From contig CAJTMV010000002.1 of the NCBI GenBank assembly GCA_910577225.1, positions 124,001-188,000 of the forward strand: DNA of 64,000 nt. Reading direction: 5' to 3'. The stretch's first letter is position 1, and the number at the start of each line of letters is the position of its first letter. Made by a program: the position numbers and the translations under genes. The notes under the pieces were generated by a model. That model was not told where the DNA came from. It saw only the letters and a program-made list of their open reading frames with translations, and did no database searches. Source of the DNA: an uncultured Eubacterium sp. GTDB taxonomy: Bacteria; Bacillota; Clostridia; Lachnospirales; Lachnospiraceae. Of the stretch, positions 41,995 through 50,793 are shown piece by piece.

Positions 41995-43170
41995 TCACAG
42001 TATTCCTTCTACAAATCCTCTGATTCTTTTAATACCTTCTATAATATTCTCTTTTGACGTAGCATAACAAAGACGGATATAGCCTTCTCCACACGCGCCA
42101 AAATCACTACCTGCACATACTCCCACTTTACCTTTTTCCAGTAGCTGCTGCGCAAAAATTTCACTGGATAAACCCGTTTTTTCTATGTTTGGAAAGACAT
42201 AAAAAGCACCGCCAGGAGTCAGACAATGCATACATGGTATCTCATTCAAACCTTTCACAAGGATATCCCTTCGCTCTTTATATTCTGTCATCATAGACTT
42301 CACTGCATCCTGACTGCCTTGTATCGCAGCGATTCCAGCCCTTTGAATAAACGCAGGGACACAGGAAGACGTAGTCTGCAGTAACAGTCCCATTTTCTCC
42401 ATCACTTTTTCCGGACCAATACCGACCCCCAGCCGCCATCCTGTCATTGCAAATGCTTTCGAAAATCCGTTCGCTATAATCATATATTCCCTGCACTGGT
42501 CTATAACAGACGGACTGTAAAATGGAATATCACCATAATTCATTCTGGAATATATTTCATCCAGATACAAATAAATCCGATGTTTTTGTGCGATATATGC
42601 TATCTCATCTAATTCCTCCGGCTTCATAACAGCGCCCGTCGGATTATGTGGACTATTGATAATTATCAATCTTGTCTTATCTGTAATCTTCTCTTCCAGA
42701 TCACGCGGATGCAAACGAAATCCGTTTTTTTCATACAACGGTACTCCTACCGGTTTCACACCGCAAAAATGAAATACTGACATATATGTAGGGAAACATG
42801 GATCCTGGGTAATCACCTCGTCTCCCGGATTCACCAAACATCGTACGGCATAATAAATAAGCATATTTGCGCCCGGACTAATGAGAATCTGATTCATATC
42901 CGGCCGAAAACCCCTTGTATGCATATTATTATCCGCTACTATTTTTCTAAAGTCATAATCCCCCATAGAGTCCGAATAATGCGTATACCCTTTATTTAAT
43001 GCATCGATTCCGGCATCGATCACATTCTGCGGGGTTGGAAAATCAGGATCGCCGATCTCAAGGTGAATGATATCCTCACCTGCACGTTCCATCTCCTTAA
43101 TCCTGGATAAAATTTTAAACATCGGCTGCCCCTGAAGCAAATATGCCGCGTCAGATAATTCATAATACAT
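41995..43170 (-). CDS. Class I/II PLP aminotransferase
   Basis: A 391-residue AspC-like aminotransferase. LEIGDPDFPTPQNVIDA, SPGANMLIYYAVRCL, NSPHNPTGAV, YLDEIYSRMNYG and the PLP lysine in NGFSKAFAMTGWRLG are all intact. Amino-acid-type aminotransferases of this fold are not the usual sugar aminotransferases. It could supply an amino-acid substituent for the glycan, or set pyruvate levels for the TPP enzyme next to it; neither is proven. GGAGGGGCAAAAC precedes the ATG, and 17 bp separate it from rfbH. Confidence 0.85.
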   Translation of the reverse strand: MYYELSDAAYLLQGQPMFKILSRIKEMERAGEDIIHLEIGDPDFPTPQNVIDAGIDALNKGYTHYSDSMGDYDFRKIVADNNMHTRGFRPDMNQILISPGANMLIYYAVRCLVNPGDEVITQDPCFPTYMSVFHFCGVKPVGVPLYEKNGFRLHPRDLEEKITDKTRLIIINSPHNPTGAVMKPEELDEIAYIAQKHRIYLYLDEIYSRMNYGDIPFYSPSVIDQCREYMIIANGFSKAFAMTGWRLGVGIGPEKVMEKMGLLLQTTSSCVPAFIQRAGIAAIQGSQDAVKSMMTEYKERRDILVKGLNEIPCMHCLTPGGAFYVFPNIEKTGLSSEIFAQQLLEKGKVGVCAGSDFGACGEGYIRLCYATSKENIIEGIKRIRGFVEGIL

Positions 43171-43187
43171 GTTTTGCCCCTCCTTTT

Positions 43188-44525
43188 TTATTGCCTGACC
43201 GCTTCTATAATAATTTGTGCCATATCGTCTGTCATCTCGTCTGTCATCCCCGGATATACGCCTATCCAGAAAGTATCTTTCATAATCCGGTCGGTATTTG
43301 TCAGATCTCCCGCAATACGATAACCCGTGCCTGTATGCCGCATCTGGTCAAAACACGGATGCTTCGTTAAATTGCCTGCAAACAGCATTCGTGTCTGAAC
43401 ACCGCGACGTTCGATATAAGAAATGACCCTGCCACGCTCCACGCCTTCCTTACAGGTAAGCAGAAATCCAAACCAGCTCGGATCCGAATGTGCGCAGGCA
43501 ACCGGCAGAATCAGCTGTTCCTCCACTTCTTTTAACGCTTCATGCAGCCGTTCAAAATTATGCCGTCTGCGCGCTGCAAACGTCGGAAATTTTTCAATTT
43601 GGGCGCATCCAATTGCAGCCTGCATGTCCGTTGCCTTTAAGTTGTACCCAAAATGCGAATAAACATATTTATGGTCATACCCTAATGGCAGTTCCCCATA
43701 TTTTCGGTCAAAACGGTGTCCGCACCGATTATCCTGTCCGGAAGCACAGACGCAGTCGCGTCCCCAGTCCCGAAACGAACGGATACATTTATTCAGCAAC
43801 GCATTGTCTGTATAAACGGCTCCTCCTTCGCCCATCGTCATATGATGCGGCGGGTAAAAAGACGATGTACCGATATCCCCAATGGTTCCGGTTAGCCGTT
43901 CCTCCCCGGATATCGTATATTTAGAACCTAACGCATCACAGTTATCTTCGATCAGCCATAAACCATGCTTATCACAAAACGCCCGGACTGCGGCCAGGTC
44001 AAACGGATTTCCCATTGTATGGGCGGCCATTACCACTTTTGTTTTTTCTGATAACGCTTCCTCCAGCATGGATACATCCATATTATACTGTGGGATCGTT
44101 ACATCAATAAATACAGGAATCACTCCATATTGAATCGCCGGCGCCACTGTGGTCGGAAACCCTGCCGCAATGGTAATCATCTCATCCTGCGGCTTTACCT
44201 GCCTCTCTCCCAGCAGCGGCGATGTAAGCGCCATAAATGCAAGCAGGTTTGCGGAAGACCCGGAATTAACCAAAGAACAGTACCGGATGCCAAGATATTC
44301 TGCAAACTTTCGTTCAAACGCCTGTGTATACCTTCCCTCTGTCAGCCAGAACTCAAGCGCGCTGTCTACCAGACTGCACATTTCCGCACTGTCATATACT
44401 CGCGATGCATAGGGAATCCGATCGCCTTTCTTGTATGGTTTCTTCTTATGGTATGTATTACAGTATTCTTTCACGCTAAGTAAAATCTTCTCTCTCGCTT
44501 CTGCTTCTGTCTGATTTTCAAACAT
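43188..44525 (-). CDS. rfbH: CDP-4-dehydro-6-deoxyglucose 3-dehydratase (E1, RfbH/DdhC)
   Basis: A 445-residue PLP and [2Fe-2S] enzyme that begins C3 deoxygenation of CDP-4-keto-6-deoxyglucose. The lysine of ordinary PLP enzymes is replaced by His in SFYPPHHMTMGEGGAV, the hallmark of E1. The iron-sulfur cysteines follow as C-x-C-x7-C in RDCVCASGQDNRCGHRF, with a likely fourth in LIEDNCDALGS. YGYDHKYVYSHFG-type text after it also fits. It requires a reductase partner (E3, DdhD/AscD) that is not in this window. GGGAGGCAGAAC precedes the ATG. Directly after rfbF. Confidence 0.95.
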   Translation of the reverse strand: MFENQTEAEAREKILLSVKEYCNTYHKKKPYKKGDRIPYASRVYDSAEMCSLVDSALEFWLTEGRYTQAFERKFAEYLGIRYCSLVNSGSSANLLAFMALTSPLLGERQVKPQDEMITIAAGFPTTVAPAIQYGVIPVFIDVTIPQYNMDVSMLEEALSEKTKVVMAAHTMGNPFDLAAVRAFCDKHGLWLIEDNCDALGSKYTISGEERLTGTIGDIGTSSFYPPHHMTMGEGGAVYTDNALLNKCIRSFRDWGRDCVCASGQDNRCGHRFDRKYGELPLGYDHKYVYSHFGYNLKATDMQAAIGCAQIEKFPTFAARRRHNFERLHEALKEVEEQLILPVACAHSDPSWFGFLLTCKEGVERGRVISYIERRGVQTRMLFAGNLTKHPCFDQMRHTGTGYRIAGDLTNTDRIMKDTFWIGVYPGMTDEMTDDMAQIIIEAVRQ

Positions 44526-44540
44526 GTTCTGCCTCCCTTT

Positions 44541-45326
44541 TCACAACTGGTTATCCCAGCATTTCCATGGAGCCTGTCCGGCTTCCCATAATGCATTTAA
44601 CTGATCCATTTCTCTTTTTGTATCCATACACTGCCAGTATCCATCATGCAGATAGGCCATAAGCTGCCCTTCGTCTGCCAGCTTCATCAACGGCTGCTTT
44701 TCAAGTACGGTCTCGTCATCCTCAATATAATGAAAGACTTCTGGTTCAAATACCATATAACCCGCATTGATCTTCGCACCATCGTCCATACTCTTTTCCC
44801 GGAATGAAGTAATTGTCTTATCAGCCGTAATGTCAAGTACTCCAAATCTTTGCGCAACGCCTGTCACAGTCAGTGTCGCCGCCTTCCCATGAGAACGATG
44901 AAATCTGAGCAGATCTGTAATATTCACATTACAAACCCCGTCTCCATATGTAAGCATAAATGTCTCGTTTCCGACATATTTCTGTATCCGCTTTACCCGA
45001 CCGCCTGTCATTGTATGTAAGCCGGTATCTACCAGCGTGACTTTCCAGGGTTCCGCAATATTGTTATGCACAGTCATCTTATTATTTTTGCTGAAATCAA
45101 ACGTCACATCGCTGTTACGCAAATAATAATCCGCAAACCATTCCTTTATGACATACTGCTTATAGCCGCAGCAAATAATAAACTCGTCAAATCCATAATG
45201 GGAATATTCTTTCATAATATGCCAGAGAATCGGTTTGCCGCCGATCTCCAGCATTGGTTTTGGTTTTAAATAACTTTCCTCGCTAATTCTGGTGCCGAAC
45301 CCTCCCGCCAGTATTACAACTTTCAT
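44541..45326 (-). CDS. rfbF: Glucose-1-phosphate cytidylyltransferase
   Basis: A 261-residue nucleotidyltransferase that makes CDP-glucose, the entry to 3,6-dideoxyhexoses. VVILAGGFGTRISEESYLKP, KPMLEIGGKPILWHIM, MLTYGDGVCNVNITDLL and INAGYMVFEPEVF are the RfbF/DdhA signature. GGAGGAATGAT precedes the ATG. With RfbH it defines a CDP-dideoxyhexose branch. The intermediate enzyme CDP-glucose 4,6-dehydratase (RfbG/DdhB) is not encoded here. Confidence 0.96.
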   Translation of the reverse strand: MKVVILAGGFGTRISEESYLKPKPMLEIGGKPILWHIMKEYSHYGFDEFIICCGYKQYVIKEWFADYYLRNSDVTFDFSKNNKMTVHNNIAEPWKVTLVDTGLHTMTGGRVKRIQKYVGNETFMLTYGDGVCNVNITDLLRFHRSHGKAATLTVTGVAQRFGVLDITADKTITSFREKSMDDGAKINAGYMVFEPEVFHYIEDDETVLEKQPLMKLADEGQLMAYLHDGYWQCMDTKREMDQLNALWEAGQAPWKCWDNQL

Positions 45327-45327
45327 A

Positions 45328-47253
45328 TCATTCCTCCGCTATTTTATAAATTGACAAATTTCCGTTTTCCGATACAATTGGTTTTTGAAATCTCTTTTTT
45401 GTAATTTCCAAAAACAATTCTTCGCATCCCGCCTTGCGTATCATACTGATCGCATGCGCGTCGATCACAAAATCCTTGTTTTTATGAGCAATGGCATCCA
45501 GCATTTCCTGCACCTGCAAAATACCAAACCAGTCGGCACATGCCATAAGCTCAGACGTATCCCAGCGATTCATCATACAGTACATGTAAGTACTGTTAAT
45601 CATATTCAGTTCAGCGTTTTCAGGATGTTCCAAATATTCTTCTATAAAACCTAACGTTTCAGGCAGCCAGACTTCCACTCCCTGATAGCAGCTGCGATCT
45701 GTCTGGGGAAACTGCAGCAGCAGCGAAGCTGCAATCAATGATAAAACAGATACTCCAAAGTACTGTTTTACCCCCCCCCTTGCGTGAAAGGAGCTATCTG
45801 CGTTTTCATATTCTGCTCTCACATCATAATCATTGAGCCAGACTACAAACAATAATACGACAAAGTATATTACCGGAGTTGTATTATACGGATGTCTGCT
45901 CTTAAATATCGTATAGGCCGCCAGTCCAATAAGAACGATTGCCAGCCAAAACTGTAATAATCCCTGGTATTTGTTTCTGCGGGAGCATTCCAAAAGCAAT
46001 ACCATTCCTTTGGCTAACGTTATAAAAATAACAAATACAACGATAAACCAGCATGTAATCTGCGTTTCCGACAACGAACAGCTCCTTTGCAGCAGACCGT
46101 CAGCAAACTGCTGTTCTCCGAACAATACGGCATGAATCGAAGCTGTTTTCCCTGACCTTGCATAAGTAATCGTATGCAGGAGCAGATACGCACCGCCAAT
46201 ATCCAATAACGCAAAGAAACCATGCATCACTATTTTTTTCATCCGTTTCTGTCTGCCTGTATCAGATAATATTTCATCCAGCTGGAAAAGAAGCATCACT
46301 GCAATGACACATACGAGTCCTGTCTCCAGATTCCAAAAAAGAGCAGATACATTCATAAGATGTAAAAACAATCCGACTGCCTTTCCCCTTTTCCCCTGTT
46401 TTCTTCGTAAAATATATGTTATTCCTGCCGCCGTCATCATGCATGGAAAAATCATTCGATGCGGAACATACTGCAAATAAAAAGAGTTGCCCTGCTGCCT
46501 GATCAGAAATAATGTTGAAAACCACATCGCTGCAAAAAAACCCGTCAGTGCAAGCGCTTTATTCAGGCATATTTTATAAAAAACAACAAACAGCAGGGTA
46601 AAGCATAAAAATACAAGCATACACATAGCCAAAGAAAACTGTTCGACTGCCCTGCACCCGGTATCCGTGATAAACGGCGCTATCAGATATGGATAAGCTC
46701 CATAAATACCCTGAAAATCTACATATAAGGTTTTTCCACTCGCAACACGATAGACCGGATAAAAATAAGCGTCATAGTGAAGATCATACGCCGCAATATA
46801 ACGAACGTACCAGATTTTTGAAACGAAAAAGATAACAATCTCCGCGCCTGCCACAATCGACAAATTTACTGCTTTACATCTTATTTTGCGATATAGCATG
46901 CAAAAACACACACCGGCTATCGCAAACAAAATCGTTGTCGCATCCTTCCCCAGGCCGCGAAAAAAATAACTCCCGGTTAACTCTTTGCTGCCATCATATA
47001 TGTCTGTAAACATCCAGATCAGTCCCGTAACGAAAAATCCGCCAGATAGAAAGCTACCGCCAAACCGCTCCAAAAATTCACTGCTCCACTGTCGCTTTTT
47101 CAGCTGAAAATACACGATAAGAAAAACAGCCGCAAATATAACAACAGATAACATGTATTCCCAAAAAATCTTTCTCACGCATATAATGACAAATATACCT
47201 GCCAATGCTGCGATAACATATGAAATTACAAAACGACTCTTTCTTTCCCACAT
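45328..47253 (-). CDS. Polytopic GT-C-like membrane protein with a poly-G tract
   Basis: A 641-residue protein with about 13 predicted membrane helices and a C-terminal soluble domain of about 130 residues. The first outer loop has the acidic motif DLHYDAYFYPVYR, the position of the catalytic acid in GT-C transferases, so it may add sugars from a lipid carrier outside the membrane. Around residue 492 the coding strand carries nine consecutive G (ARGGV), a slippage-prone tract; a change of one base would remove the last helix and the soluble domain. AGGAG precedes the start at 10 bp. Exact function unknown. Confidence 0.8.
   Translation of the reverse strand: MWERKSRFVISYVIAALAGIFVIICVRKIFWEYMLSVVIFAAVFLIVYFQLKKRQWSSEFLERFGGSFLSGGFFVTGLIWMFTDIYDGSKELTGSYFFRGLGKDATTILFAIAGVCFCMLYRKIRCKAVNLSIVAGAEIVIFFVSKIWYVRYIAAYDLHYDAYFYPVYRVASGKTLYVDFQGIYGAYPYLIAPFITDTGCRAVEQFSLAMCMLVFLCFTLLFVVFYKICLNKALALTGFFAAMWFSTLFLIRQQGNSFYLQYVPHRMIFPCMMTAAGITYILRRKQGKRGKAVGLFLHLMNVSALFWNLETGLVCVIAVMLLFQLDEILSDTGRQKRMKKIVMHGFFALLDIGGAYLLLHTITYARSGKTASIHAVLFGEQQFADGLLQRSCSLSETQITCWFIVVFVIFITLAKGMVLLLECSRRNKYQGLLQFWLAIVLIGLAAYTIFKSRHPYNTTPVIYFVVLLFVVWLNDYDVRAEYENADSSFHARGGVKQYFGVSVLSLIAASLLLQFPQTDRSCYQGVEVWLPETLGFIEEYLEHPENAELNMINSTYMYCMMNRWDTSELMACADWFGILQVQEMLDAIAHKNKDFVIDAHAISMIRKAGCEELFLEITKKRFQKPIVSENGNLSIYKIAEE
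45771..45779 (-). repeat. Nine-G homopolymer in a membrane glycosyltransferase-like gene
   Basis: Nine consecutive C on the plus strand (G on the coding strand). The reading frame is intact at this length. One of only two such runs seen in the 64-kb window, both in this locus. Confidence 0.9.
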
Positions 47254-47280
47254 TTTTGTGCATCTCCTGATCGCTTATTC

Positions 47281-49074
47281 TTATTGCCAAAACGTATACG
47301 AATCATAATCATATAATGCTTCCGGTGTCTGAATATAGTAATCTTCTCTGCCTTTGTTGCAAAAACAGTCTCTGAGACTTACGATCTGTGCCTGTCCATT
47401 TTGCATGGTATACAATCCTTCTATTTCCTTCCTGCTCTTACACCAGGCTGAAATACTACTTGTTTTAATACCCGTAATATTTACCTGTTCTTCATCAAAC
47501 CGAATGCTTTTTACTTTATCCAGATAGACAACTGTCTGATCCTCACTTTCAAAATACTTTGTAATGTAAGTATTTTGCGGTTCATATCTGTCATTGACAA
47601 TCTTATTTTTATCAATGTCAGCAATAAATCTGTCCATACGTTCTGCCTTTACCGGCTTTTTCGCATAAAACGCGAACAGATTTTCGTAAATAACAGGTGC
47701 ATAGGAAATATCTATGATAATCGTATCTGACGCGTCTATCTGATCCAGCAATCCGTTCTCTATGGCCTGTGCATACGCATCCGGCATATTTGCATAGATT
47801 GCTTCTGTTTGTTTCACATAATTTTTGATATGTGCCATTCCAAGATAATGATTCATACATCCCGCCAGAATCACAAAACCATATACATAATATTTCCTTT
47901 TGGCATATGTTTTTGTTGTGTTTAACAAATGCGTACATGCGCAAAACACAAGCAAAATCATTCCAAAATATTCGATATATGCCGGAATATGCGGATGAAG
48001 CGAAACTAATAGTTCTCTTTGATATTTTTCAGTAACCGCGATAAGTCCTGTACTCCCGAACCACAGCAAACAGCCCAAAATTATGAATACTTTTTCATCA
48101 CACCCCTGCCCGTTTGCCAGACTCTCTTTCTTTCGCCTTCGCAGATATCCTGACGTCACAGCCAGAAATAAGCACGCAGAAAAAATACCTGCTACACTGA
48201 CCTCTTTCAGATACCCGCCATTTGCGCCATCGACAAAGTAGTGAAAAAAAGAAACTCCTCCTAAAAACTGAATGCAAAATGTTTTTACAACTTTCCCGAA
48301 ATTACTGATACTAACCTCTACACCGTCATAAAGACCGTCTGCAAAATAATTTGCTGACAGGTATCTGCAAACAATCGTTATCGTTATTCCGATGCAAAAG
48401 GATATTATATAATACTTTAATATTTTATGATCCTCATGCGCTCCTTTGCTGTAGCAAACGACTGCTATACCTAAAATAAAAACGTAGCTGATCTCATAGG
48501 TAAAAAGCGAACAACTATAAATCAGTACAGACCAGAACAAATACTTCCGTCTGTGTTCCTGCAAATATTTTTCCAGCAAATAGATACTTCCGAAAAAAAG
48601 AATGACTTCTGTCTGCATAAATCCATGGTACATCATTAACGAATTAGAGCCTGTATAAAAAATCGGAAAAAAAGCTGCGCACAAAATCAAAAACAGTCCT
48701 GCGGTATCTTCCGTTTGAAAATGATAACAAATCAGTTTCTCTGCAACTCTTACAGATAGCAACGTAAGGGCTGCAATCAGCAATTTGTACACGACACGAT
48801 CTGATATAAAATAATGAATCGCATAACATAAAATCTCTGCCAGAAAGAAACATCGGCCACGCTTCATTCCATACAAAATATAGGAAACCAGTATCTCAAA
48901 AAAAGGTAAGGATCGATTGACGCATGCTCCTTTGATCAGTGAATTTAGAATATCATCCCCTACATATCCCGTTTTCACATAAGGCAATAGTTCCATAAAT
49001 AAAAATCCATAGATAAAAAAACGCTGCCAGCCTGTTCTTTTTTCATATCTTATAAAAGTAAAATCTTTTATCAT
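47281..49074 (-). CDS. Polytopic GT-C-like membrane protein
   Basis: A 597-residue protein with about 11 membrane helices. An acidic pair sits in the first outer loop (YVGDDILNSL), as in GT-C transferases. The C-terminal soluble part (GLLDQIDASDTIIIDIS, YLDKVKSIRFDEEQ) is alike in plan to the protein encoded at 50794-52614, so the two are paralogues. The ATG at 49074 is chosen because AAGGAAA lies before it; the frame opens eight codons earlier with a TTG. It overlaps the end of the previous gene by 32 bp. Probable sugar or modification transferase of the glycan. Confidence 0.78.
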   Translation of the reverse strand: MIKDFTFIRYEKRTGWQRFFIYGFLFMELLPYVKTGYVGDDILNSLIKGACVNRSLPFFEILVSYILYGMKRGRCFFLAEILCYAIHYFISDRVVYKLLIAALTLLSVRVAEKLICYHFQTEDTAGLFLILCAAFFPIFYTGSNSLMMYHGFMQTEVILFFGSIYLLEKYLQEHRRKYLFWSVLIYSCSLFTYEISYVFILGIAVVCYSKGAHEDHKILKYYIISFCIGITITIVCRYLSANYFADGLYDGVEVSISNFGKVVKTFCIQFLGGVSFFHYFVDGANGGYLKEVSVAGIFSACLFLAVTSGYLRRRKKESLANGQGCDEKVFIILGCLLWFGSTGLIAVTEKYQRELLVSLHPHIPAYIEYFGMILLVFCACTHLLNTTKTYAKRKYYVYGFVILAGCMNHYLGMAHIKNYVKQTEAIYANMPDAYAQAIENGLLDQIDASDTIIIDISYAPVIYENLFAFYAKKPVKAERMDRFIADIDKNKIVNDRYEPQNTYITKYFESEDQTVVYLDKVKSIRFDEEQVNITGIKTSSISAWCKSRKEIEGLYTMQNGQAQIVSLRDCFCNKGREDYYIQTPEALYDYDSYTFWQ

Positions 49075-50779
49075 TTGAAACGATTTCCTTATATTCAAAC
49101 TTTTTATAATATTGAATCATCTCCTGTCCGTCATCTTCATATGCATAGGTATCGATCAAAACGCCGCAAAACCCGCTTTCTTTTATTCCGTTTAGAAACC
49201 TCTGACTCTTTCCCTGATCGATATACAGCTCCTTTGCCGCATCGTTTCTTCCAATGATTCCTCCATAACTCCAGCGCACAGACTCTGTAAACAAATATCC
49301 AAGAAACGGCGTATAATCCTGCATATTATGAATCGCAGGCGCCTCCGGGAAATTCATATGCGGCAGTTCATAGACCATTGCATGGTCTTGCAAACCTGCC
49401 TCTACCTGTTCAAAAAACTGCTGATAATCATGCTGCAGGACAATGATCGGATCCTGCCAGCCTCTTGCATGAATCAGTACCTGATCATAAATTCCTGTCA
49501 CCAATAAAAGAACGCAAACAATGCTATACACTGTTTTTTTCGTAACCGCATTTAATAACGCTGCCAATCCGGTAAGCGCAAAACAGGCAATCAGAATGCT
49601 GGCCCGATTATAGGCCCGAATCTGTGGCGTTATCAAAAAATTAAATAACGTTCCAAATCCGCCTACTGTACAAAACAGCACGAATATGAATATCATAAAC
49701 GCTATAAAATCCAGCCTGCCGCTTAATTTGTTTTTCTTACGCACAAGAAAGGAATACATAAACCATCCGCATAAAATAAGAAAAGCCATCGATGCCGCCA
49801 TACCAAGCGGCGACATGATGTTCTCGCTCACCCAGACGCCGCTTGTCGCATATTTTGTGTTTATATCAGCCAGAAACCCAATCCTGGAATAAGAAACAGG
49901 AAGCAGGAGTTCTATGATTTTCATCCCATATAATTCAGCCTCCATCGGAACCCGGATTCCAGCGATCTGATTTTGTCCATGTAAAACGCCATACATAATC
50001 TTTGGCACAACGCCTGCAAACATGGAAAGACATGTGCTGTAAACAAGTATTCCTTCGTTTCGTAACGGTTTGAAGCTGCCTTTGCGAAGCATAACGATAA
50101 TAAGCGCCATTAGCATGGCAATGAATGAAAAAAATGAAAAATACAATTGCCCGGTCCCAGTCAAAACTGCCAGTAACAGCATACCAATACTTTTTTTTCT
50201 CAGTTTTTTCTTATCTCCGTTTTGTTCCCACAGCGAAAAATAATTTTCATATATGACAAATGCCAGGTATACGCCTAACGGTATCGTAAAATAATTAGAC
50301 AATGTAATATGGCCGATTCCTCTATAAAAATGATAAGGGGCAGCTGCAAATAAAATACTTATAACAAAATTTACAAATCTTTTGATATTAAGCTGTTTTA
50401 ACAAAAAAAACATACTTATCGCAGACATGCCATAAGTCAAAATATAAAAAATATAAATTGTTTTTATATAATTCCCTGTGCATTTATTTATGATCCAGAT
50501 CAAAAAAATCATATTATAATCGAAAAAAGGTACGTCGATGAGGCTTGAACTATCCGGCGCTCCAACCATCGTATTGATAAACACGCCTTTCCATCCGTTT
50601 TCCTGAATGCTTTTTGATAAAAAAGCTGCCAGTACCCCGTCTCCTCCGATACCAGGAAGTACGCTTAGATCCATCTGCCAGATACCCAGTGAAAAACATG
50701 CAATCAGCATCGAAATACATGCCGCACCGGCAGCCACTGTAAAATCACAATTTATTTTCTTCACTACCAAATACCGCAT
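49043..50779 (-). CDS. Polytopic membrane protein, probable GT-C-type glycosyltransferase
   Basis: A 578-residue protein with about 12 membrane helices. The first outer loop contains GIGGDGVLAAFLSKSIQE and later VPFFDYNMIF, acidic residues placed as in GT-C enzymes. The C-terminal domain (LQHDYQQFFEQVEAG, YELPHMNFPEAP) is soluble. It is similar in plan to YfhO-like and O-antigen-decorating proteins, but I cannot name a family with confidence. GGAGATTCG precedes the ATG. It lies between the two paralogous membrane proteins. Confidence 0.75.
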   Translation of the reverse strand: MRYLVVKKINCDFTVAAGAACISMLIACFSLGIWQMDLSVLPGIGGDGVLAAFLSKSIQENGWKGVFINTMVGAPDSSSLIDVPFFDYNMIFLIWIINKCTGNYIKTIYIFYILTYGMSAISMFFLLKQLNIKRFVNFVISILFAAAPYHFYRGIGHITLSNYFTIPLGVYLAFVIYENYFSLWEQNGDKKKLRKKSIGMLLLAVLTGTGQLYFSFFSFIAMLMALIIVMLRKGSFKPLRNEGILVYSTCLSMFAGVVPKIMYGVLHGQNQIAGIRVPMEAELYGMKIIELLLPVSYSRIGFLADINTKYATSGVWVSENIMSPLGMAASMAFLILCGWFMYSFLVRKKNKLSGRLDFIAFMIFIFVLFCTVGGFGTLFNFLITPQIRAYNRASILIACFALTGLAALLNAVTKKTVYSIVCVLLLVTGIYDQVLIHARGWQDPIIVLQHDYQQFFEQVEAGLQDHAMVYELPHMNFPEAPAIHNMQDYTPFLGYLFTESVRWSYGGIIGRNDAAKELYIDQGKSQRFLNGIKESGFCGVLIDTYAYEDDGQEMIQYYKKFEYKEIVSNDKRFYFYKI

Positions 50780-50793
50780 CGAATCTCCTTTCC

